This document shows positions 32,259 to 37,436 of a stretch of DNA of 37,436 bases, in pieces; within the stretch, counting starts at the first letter, position 1, and the number at the start of each line of letters is the position of its first letter. Position numbers and translations under genes: made by a program. This DNA comes from Lactiplantibacillus garii (GTDB lineage: Bacteria > Bacillota > Bacilli > Lactobacillales > Lactobacillaceae). A model generated the notes under the pieces. It made no database searches. It saw nothing but the letters and a program-made list of their open reading frames with translations, and was not told the origin of the DNA. The stretch spans positions 1 through 37,436 of the forward strand of contig NZ_QWZQ01000030.1 in assembly GCF_003885105.1 (NCBI RefSeq). Reading direction: 5' to 3'.

Positions 32259-33254
32259 ATGGCTAATATTCAGGACGTGGCGAAATTGGCGGGACATTCC
32301 GTGTCGACGGTTTCCCGAACTTTAAATAATTCAGGTTACATTGCGGCCAAAACGCGTCAAGAAGTGATGACAGCGATTCGAGCGTTGGACTATCACCGTA
32401 ACGGGATTGCCCGGGCGTTGAGTTTGGGGAAAACCAATCAAATTGGAATCGTTGTCCCCTATATCAATCATCCGTATTTTCAGAAGCTGACGGACGCAAT
32501 AACCGAGATGGCATTTTATCAAGACTATCAAGTAACGTTACTCGCAACTAACTACGTTCCCGAGCAGGAGTTGCACTATTTGGACTTGTTAAAACACCAC
32601 CTCTTAGACGGTTTAATTTTTACGTCGCGAAGTTTACCATTTGAAGAAATTGCGCGGTTCAAAGATTATGGACCGATTGTCTGTTGTGAAGATACTTTTG
32701 ATTTCCCGATTACGAGTGTTTTTACTAACCGGAGTGAGTCGTTTCTAGACGTTTTTCGACGTCTAAAGCGGTTAAATTTGACGCACATCGGTGTGACGGT
32801 TAGTCGTAATGAACGGGTAAGTCAGAGTGCGCAAGCAATGATCAAAGCATACGCAATGGTGTTTGGTCAGGCGTTAGAAGATAAAATGATTTTTAGAGAA
32901 TCCAAAAATACGTTTGATGGATTAACGGCGGCCCGGACGTTTGTTAAAAATGAGCCACAGCTTCAGGCTATATTTGCAAATGGTGATGAAATTGCGGCGG
33001 GCGCGCTACGGCAATTGCAACAACTGGGCAGTTCCGCGCTAGTTATTGGCCAAGAAAATCTCCCAGTAAGCTTTTTAATGGACTATTCAACGATTGATCA
33101 CGGCCTGATTGAGATGGGGCAAACGGCGTTTGGATTATTATTTAAAAACCACTTAGTTAAACAACAGGTTGCCTCGAAGCTAATCATGCGCGGAACGTTA
33201 CAGTTATTAGAAAGTCAACGAATCAATCAAAACCGAGTGCTGTGTTCAGATTAA
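32259..33254 (+). CDS. LacI-family regulator 2
   Basis: 331 residues. HTH QDVAKLAGHSVSTVSRTLNN, hinge helix DYHRNGIARAL and a sugar-binding domain (IGIVVPYINHPYF, LIFTSRSLPF, AIFANGDEIAAGAL). It is a clear paralogue of LacI 1 (26428). ATG 32259 has GAGAGGAAG about 6 bases upstream; the frame starts at TTG 32241 without a site. It lies directly upstream of the PTS operon, 222 bases before its first gene, and is a candidate regulator of it. Confidence 0.9.
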   Translation: MANIQDVAKLAGHSVSTVSRTLNNSGYIAAKTRQEVMTAIRALDYHRNGIARALSLGKTNQIGIVVPYINHPYFQKLTDAITEMAFYQDYQVTLLATNYVPEQELHYLDLLKHHLLDGLIFTSRSLPFEEIARFKDYGPIVCCEDTFDFPITSVFTNRSESFLDVFRRLKRLNLTHIGVTVSRNERVSQSAQAMIKAYAMVFGQALEDKMIFRESKNTFDGLTAARTFVKNEPQLQAIFANGDEIAAGALRQLQQLGSSALVIGQENLPVSFLMDYSTIDHGLIEMGQTAFGLLFKNHLVKQQVASKLIMRGTLQLLESQRINQNRVLCSD

Positions 33255-33286
33255 ATTATTATACGGTACGCAAAGTCACGGATTGG

Positions 33287-33323
33287 ACGACTATTTCGAA
33301 AATTTTCGGAATAGTCGTTTTTT
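33287..33323 (+). terminator. Terminator of LacI 2
   Basis: ACGACTATTTCGAAA and its near complement TTTTCGGAATAGTCGT form a stem with one mismatch, followed by TTTTTT. Confidence 0.85.
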
Positions 33324-33350
33324 ATTAGCAAAAAAATTTAGGATGAAAGC

Positions 33351-33421
33351 TTGACATGGAACCCATTCGCTACTTTATAGTAGCCACCGTTGCGTTTTAC
33401 GTAGAAATGTAATCGTTTTAA
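33351..33421 (+). promoter_or_regulatory. Promoter of the PTS operon with a cre-like box
   Basis: TTGACA (33351-33356), 17 bases, TTTATA (33374-33379). Downstream of the -10, TGTAATCGTTTTAA (33408-33421) fits the cre pattern except the second-last base, a road-block position for CcpA. The GAAACGGGTTTC operator is not intact here; TGGAACCCATTCG just after the -35 is a weak relative at best. Confidence 0.6.
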
Positions 33422-33476
33422 CTCTGTGGCCACGGAGTGCGTTAATACGTTAGCGAGTAAAGGAGTTGTTAAAGCA

Positions 33477-33893
33477 GTGGTTGGAATAATTATTGCGAGT
33501 CACGGTGACTTTTGTCAGGGAATTTTACAATCGGCAACGATGATTGCTGGTGAACAGGATCACGTTGAAGCGGTCCCATTTCATTCGGGGCAAACGACGG
33601 AAGCTTTAAAAGCCGTCTTTGACCAAACAATTAAACAGATGAATACGCCCAAAATTCTTTTCTTAGTTGATTTATTTGGGGGCACACCGTTCAACACGGC
33701 GGTTCGCATTGCATCGGTGGATGCCGATAACGTTGCCGTGGTAACGGGACTTAATTTGCCGATGCTTATGGAGGCCTATTTTAATCGTGAAATGGCTTTA
33801 CCGGCATTGGTCAGTCACTTAGAGCAAACTGGTCGGAGTGGCATTAAACATTTTGAATTACCAACGGATGAAAGCGAGGACGAATTATTATGA
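33477..33893 (+). CDS. PTS mannose-family EIIA component
   Basis: 138 residues, cytosolic. It takes the phosphate from HPr on the active-site His of IIIASHGDF (H9) and hands it to EIIB. The rest matches EIIA(Man): LFLVDLFGGTPFNTAV and VVTGLNLPMLMEA. GTG 33477 is chosen for AAAGGAGTT 8 bases upstream; the frame extends to 33426 without a site. It overlaps the EIIB start by 4 bases (ATGA). Confidence 0.93.
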   Translation: MVGIIIASHGDFCQGILQSATMIAGEQDHVEAVPFHSGQTTEALKAVFDQTIKQMNTPKILFLVDLFGGTPFNTAVRIASVDADNVAVVTGLNLPMLMEAYFNREMALPALVSHLEQTGRSGIKHFELPTDESEDELL

Positions 33894-34387
33894 CAATGGC
33901 AATCAAATTAGCACGAATTGATCAACGGTTAATTCATGGTCAAGTAGCGACAACTTGGACGAAGGCAACCGGGATTGACCACATTCTGGTCGTTTCAGAC
34001 GAAGTTGCCAAGGATAAGTTACGGGTCTCACTGCTCAAGCAAGCGACGCCACCGGGTGTGCGCGCGCACGTTTTACCCATCATGAAGATGGCTCAAATTT
34101 ATCAAAACCCAAAGTTTGATAGTTTTAAATCCATGTTGCTATTCACAAATCCCGAGGACGTTTTGAAATTAGTTCAAGCGGGAGTGGACTTGAAGTCCGT
34201 TAATATTGGTAACACGTTGTTTGATAAGGATCGCAAAATGATTAATAAGGCCATCGCCGTTAGTACTGAAGACGTCCAGGCCTATAAGGAACTGGATAAG
34301 TTGGGAGTAGAATTAGAAGCCCGTCAATTGGCAACGGATACCAAGGTGCCGTTCATGGGAATGTTGAAGAAAGCCAATGTTTTGTAG
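33890..34387 (+). CDS. PTS mannose-family EIIB component
   Basis: 165 residues, cytosolic. The phosphorylated His is H16 in RIDQRLIHGQVATTW, the family's invariant motif. It passes phosphate to the sugar carried by EIIC/EIID. IIAIIB are on separate chains here, unlike the fused IIAB of ManX. It starts within the EIIA stop codon region and is followed 14 bases later by EIIC. Confidence 0.94.
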   Translation: MTMAIKLARIDQRLIHGQVATTWTKATGIDHILVVSDEVAKDKLRVSLLKQATPPGVRAHVLPIMKMAQIYQNPKFDSFKSMLLFTNPEDVLKLVQAGVDLKSVNIGNTLFDKDRKMINKAIAVSTEDVQAYKELDKLGVELEARQLATDTKVPFMGMLKKANVL

Positions 34388-34401
34388 GAGGTTTTGATTA
34401 A

Positions 34402-35214
34402 ATGAATGCGTTTCAAGCCATTTTAGTTTTAATTGTTGCGTTTATTGCCGGGTGCGGAAGCGTCCTGGACGAAGCACAATTTCACCGGCCATTAGTTGCC
34501 TGTACGTTAATTGGGTTAGTTTTAGGCCACTTAAGTACCGGACTGGTTTTAGGAAGTTCGTTGGAATTAATTGCGCTGGGGTGGATGAACGTCGGTGCTG
34601 CGATGGCACCAGATGCTGCTTTGGCATCGGTCATTTCCGCGGTTATGGTCATTAATTCTGGTTTGTCGGTTAAGGAAGGGATTGCCATTGCCATTCCGTT
34701 AGCTGTGGCTGGCCAAGTCTTGACCATTCTGGTGCGGACGATTACTGCGTTTTTTGAACATCAAGCCGATAAGTTTGCGGAAAATGATAATCCCCGGGGC
34801 ATTGAATTTTTACAATTAACGGGGTTGGTACTACAAGGATTACGGATTGCGATTCCCACCGCATTGGTATTACTGGTTAGCCCTAAAGTTGTACAACAAG
34901 GACTGGAAGCCGTCCCAAAAGTGATCACGAATGGTTTAGCGGTTGCGGGTGGTTTCATTGTCGTTGTTGGTTATGCGATGGTCATCAACATGATGGCGAC
35001 CCGGTACTTAATGCCATTTTTCTTTTTAGGATTTTTACTGGCTGCGGTCAGTCAGTTGAACTTGATTGCGCTGGGCTTAATGGGACTATGTATTGCAATC
35101 GTGTACATTCAATTGGCCCCTAAGTATCACAACGGCGGCCATGGTGGTTCCGATAAAGCGGGTAAGACCGAGGACCTGGATGATGAATTGGAAAAGGAAT
35201 TGGATGATTTTTAA
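34402..35214 (+). CDS. PTS mannose-family EIIC component
   Basis: 270 residues, integral membrane protein with about seven or eight segments; it forms the sugar channel with EIID. Marks: the N-terminal ILVLIVAFIAGCGSVLDE, LGHLSTGLVLGSSLELIALGWMNVGAAMAPD in pieces, and a charged C-terminal tail (DLDDELEKELDDF). AGGAGG lies 9 bases before the ATG. Between EIIB and EIID on the same strand. Confidence 0.94.
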   Translation: MNAFQAILVLIVAFIAGCGSVLDEAQFHRPLVACTLIGLVLGHLSTGLVLGSSLELIALGWMNVGAAMAPDAALASVISAVMVINSGLSVKEGIAIAIPLAVAGQVLTILVRTITAFFEHQADKFAENDNPRGIEFLQLTGLVLQGLRIAIPTALVLLVSPKVVQQGLEAVPKVITNGLAVAGGFIVVVGYAMVINMMATRYLMPFFFLGFLLAAVSQLNLIALGLMGLCIAIVYIQLAPKYHNGGHGGSDKAGKTEDLDDELEKELDDF

Positions 35215-35238
35215 ACTGAAAAGGAGTTCTAAGTTAGC

Positions 35239-36081
35239 ATGGTTGAAATTAAGAATAATATGGCGGGAGCCATTACTAAAAAGGACTTAAACGCTGCGTT
35301 TAGACGGTCGTGTATTACCCAAGCGGCGTGGAATTATGAACGGATGCATGGTTTAGGGTTCTGTTACGAAATGATCCCCGCAATTAAAAGAATTTATCCG
35401 GCTGGACCGGAACGGGCGGCTGCTCTAAAACGGCATAATGAATTCATGAATTCCAATCCGTACATGGAAGCACCCATTTTAGGTGTGACGATTGCGATGG
35501 AAGAGAAACGGGCACAGGGGGCGCCGATTGATGATGCCGCCATTGATGGGGTTAAAGTCGGCATGATGGGACCACTTGCTGGTGTTGGCGATCCCATTTT
35601 CTGGGGAACGTTACGTCCCGTTTTAGCCGCATTTGGGGCCAGTTTAGCCGCCACCAAATCAATTATGGGACCAATTATCTTTTTTGTCGCCTGGAACGTG
35701 ATTCGGCTAGGCTTTCGTTACTGGGGTGTTCACTTTGGTTATCAACAAGGAACGAACATTGTTAATAATCTCAAAGGAAACTTATTACAAAAGTTAACCG
35801 AAGGGGCTTCAATTCTAGGTCTCTTTATCATGGGTGTGTTGGTCCCACGGTGGACGACGATGAAGTTTCCGATGGTCGTTTCTCGCGTAACCACCAATGG
35901 TAAAACGACCGTCACGACTTTGAATGACATTTTTAACGAATTATTACCGGGATTAATGCCACTGTTGTTAACGTTTTTAGTGATGTGGTTGTTAAAGCGG
36001 AAAGTTAATGCTATTTGGATTATTTTTGGTTTATTCATTGTCGGCATTTTAGGTTACGGAATTGGTCTTTTTGGTATTTAG
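35239..36081 (+). CDS. PTS mannose-family EIID component
   Basis: 280 residues. It partners EIIC in the membrane. Family marks are FRRSCITQAAWNYERMHGLG near the start, EKRAQGAPIDDAAI, VGMMGPLAGVGDPIFWGTLRP in pieces, and C-terminal membrane helices (about four). AAGGAG lies 10 bases before the ATG. Last gene of the PTS operon. Mannose-family systems move mannose, fructose, sorbose, amino sugars and others; the substrate is not readable here. Confidence 0.94.
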   Translation: MVEIKNNMAGAITKKDLNAAFRRSCITQAAWNYERMHGLGFCYEMIPAIKRIYPAGPERAAALKRHNEFMNSNPYMEAPILGVTIAMEEKRAQGAPIDDAAIDGVKVGMMGPLAGVGDPIFWGTLRPVLAAFGASLAATKSIMGPIIFFVAWNVIRLGFRYWGVHFGYQQGTNIVNNLKGNLLQKLTEGASILGLFIMGVLVPRWTTMKFPMVVSRVTTNGKTTVTTLNDIFNELLPGLMPLLLTFLVMWLLKRKVNAIWIIFGLFIVGILGYGIGLFGI

Positions 36082-36100
36082 GATTATTAGTTGAGTAATA

Positions 36101-36143
36101 AAACGGACTTTTTCTAGCTGATTAGGCTGGAAGAAGTCCGTTT
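36101..36143 (+). terminator. Hairpin after the PTS operon
   Basis: AAACGGACTT and AAGTCCGTTT form a 10-bp stem with an inner CTAGC/GGCTGG arm. Only three T follow, so it is a weak terminator or RNA stabiliser. Confidence 0.6.
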
Positions 36144-36277
36144 GGGGTTGAAAACTAAAATCGTGAAGAAATAGCAATTTTAATTTTAAGGAAGAAAAAA
36201 ATGCGTACTTTTATTTAGTGTTCCTGAGTGCTACGGTAACCTAGTTCGAAAATATGTAGCAGAGGAGTGTGTAGGTC

Positions 36278-37366
36278 ATGGCAAAAAAGTACGTCATTGC
36301 GATTTTGGGCGCAACGGGAGCGGTTGGCACCCGAATGGTCGCTCAATTAGCAAAATCTGATATTCCGGTAGCGGAGCTGCGCTTACTAGCGTCCAAGCGC
36401 TCGGTCGGGCAGCAAATAGAGTTTCGGGGACGGTCGTTAACGGTCAGTGAGGCGGTTCCGGACTCGTTCAATGGTGTGGATATCGTGCTAGCTTCGGCGG
36501 GTGGTAAGGTTTCGGCTAGGTTATTACCGGAAGCAGTCAAACGCGGTGCGGTGTGTGTTGATAATACGTCCTATTTTCGGATGAACGAACACGTCCCGTT
36601 GGTCGTCCCAGAGGTTAACGCGGCGGAGGTTAGTCAACATCACGGTATTATTGCCAATCCAAACTGTTCAACAATTCAGATGGTGGTGGCTTTAAATCCA
36701 GTTCGAAAACGGTACGGTCTGAATCAGATCGTTGTATCAACTTACCAGTCGGCTGGGGGTGCGGGCCAAGCGGGAATTGATGAACTGTACCGTGAAGCTT
36801 CCGAACATTTGAGTGGGCAAGCGATGACCAGTCAGATTTTACCGGTTAAGGGTCAAGATCACCATTATCCGTTAGCGTTTAACCTCCTCCCCCAAATCGA
36901 TGTGTTTGAGGAGGGAGACTACACTCACGAGGAGTGGAAGATGATCCACGAAACGAAAAAAATTTTGTGTGGTGATAAAAATAGCCGGGCGTTAAAAGTT
37001 ACGGCAACCTGTGTCCGGGTTCCGGTACCAATTACTCACGGCGAAACGGTCTATTTTACGACCGATGCCACGCCGACGCCAGCTGCGATTCGTGAGACGC
37101 TGACCACGGCACCGGGAGTCGTGGTTCAAGATGATCCTAAGCAGCAACTTTATCCACAACCAGTCAACGCGGTTGGTAGTCAAGCAACTTTTGTGGGGCG
37201 GATTCGGTCCGATATGGAGAACGCGCGTGCTTACCATATGTGGGTCGTTGCCGATAACCTAGTCAAAGGGGCCGCTGGCAACGCCGTTCAAATCGTTGAA
37301 GCATTGATTCAGCGGGGCGCCGTGCACGGTTCACCGGCTTCGGCACCATTGTTCATGAAAAATTAG
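36278..37366 (+). CDS. asd: Aspartate-semialdehyde dehydrogenase
   Basis: Converts aspartyl phosphate to aspartate semialdehyde with NADPH, the branch point for threonine, methionine, lysine and diaminopimelate for the wall. 362 residues; NADP fold IAILGATGAVGTRM at the N-terminus, nucleophile C130 in NPNCSTIQM, STYQSAGGAGQAG, and the acid/base region RVPVPITHGE. GAGGAG lies about 12 bases before the ATG. No riboswitch or T-box is seen in the preceding 190 bases; a terminator follows the stop. Confidence 0.94.
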   Translation: MAKKYVIAILGATGAVGTRMVAQLAKSDIPVAELRLLASKRSVGQQIEFRGRSLTVSEAVPDSFNGVDIVLASAGGKVSARLLPEAVKRGAVCVDNTSYFRMNEHVPLVVPEVNAAEVSQHHGIIANPNCSTIQMVVALNPVRKRYGLNQIVVSTYQSAGGAGQAGIDELYREASEHLSGQAMTSQILPVKGQDHHYPLAFNLLPQIDVFEEGDYTHEEWKMIHETKKILCGDKNSRALKVTATCVRVPVPITHGETVYFTTDATPTPAAIRETLTTAPGVVVQDDPKQQLYPQPVNAVGSQATFVGRIRSDMENARAYHMWVVADNLVKGAAGNAVQIVEALIQRGAVHGSPASAPLFMKN

Positions 37367-37374
37367 CAGTGAGG

Positions 37375-37415
37375 GTCTCTTTAGGTGCGGTCACGTGCTT
37401 AAAGGGACTTTTTTA
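37375..37415 (+). terminator. Terminator of asd
   Basis: GTCTCTTTA and TAAAGGGAC form a 9-bp stem (two G-U pairs) around a 17-base loop, followed by TTTTTT. Confidence 0.82.
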
Positions 37416-37436
37416 GTTTTAGTGGGAATTAAGGAC

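Noticed and set aside
36201-36218. Five-codon frame (ATG CGT ACT TTT ATT TAG) after AAGGAAG, upstream of asd
   Set aside because: It has the form of a tiny leader peptide but no run of regulatory codons and no attenuator hairpin follows.

Overview
The window reads as chromosomal DNA of a Lactobacillaceae member. I place it near Lactiplantibacillus/Levilactobacillus by gene content and style, but the sequence alone does not settle the genus. Supporting signs are an Acm2-type glucosaminidase (Ala/Ser/Thr-rich region, GH73 domain, five SH3b repeats), PepF, a mannose-class PTS, many strong AGGAGG-type ribosome binding sites, frequent TTG/GTG starts, CcpA (cre) boxes and a Met T-box. I see no transposon, phage, CRISPR array, tRNA or rRNA.

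Layout. 1-6.6 kb: acm2 autolysin, lipoate ligase lplA, two small unknown genes, a secreted Ser/Thr-rich protein and a small membrane protein. Two long gene-free stretches here (about 2.60-2.91 kb and 4.88-5.21 kb) look like structured RNAs, each ending in a Rho-independent terminator. 6.6-11.4 kb: a MerR regulator, an unknown protein, a methionine-type T-box leader followed by a cystathionine lyase/synthase, a CPDC thioredoxin, an alpha/beta hydrolase and a maltose-type O-acetyltransferase. 11.4-14.6 kb (minus strand): pepF, an XRE regulator and a SAM methyltransferase as an operon. 14.7-18 kb: a membrane-anchored hydrolase, a small unknown gene, and a GntR/YtrA regulator-ABC ATPase-permease operon with a cre box upstream. 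18-23 kb (minus strand): a nicotinamidase-like hydrolase, a DXS-like enzyme and a CPA1 Na+/H+ antiporter.

23-36 kb is a carbohydrate region: two Gfo/Idh/MocA oxidoreductases, an RpiR regulator divergent from a LacI regulator plus HAD phosphatase, a fructose-6-phosphate-aldolase-like enzyme, a SorC regulator divergent from a ROK kinase and a GlcU/GRP-type sugar permease, then a second LacI paralogue and a complete mannose-family PTS (IIA-IIB-IIC-IID). The two LacI paralogues carry the same inverted repeat (GAAACGGGTTTC) in the same position in their own promoters, which suggests auto- or cross-regulation. cre-like boxes lie upstream of the kinase, the aldolase and the PTS. The genes could form a route in which a sugar enters by permease or PTS, is phosphorylated by the ROK kinase, modified by the dehydrogenases and cleaved by the aldolase, but the substrate is not readable from sequence. 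The window closes with aspartate-semialdehyde dehydrogenase (asd).

The best candidates for something undescribed are the two structured RNAs. The first has a promoter whose -35 box lies inside a cre box and ends in a terminator just before lplA. The second has two adjacent GNRA-capped hairpins and no family I recognise. All promoter, operator and RNA calls were made by eye. No folding, alignment or database search was run.
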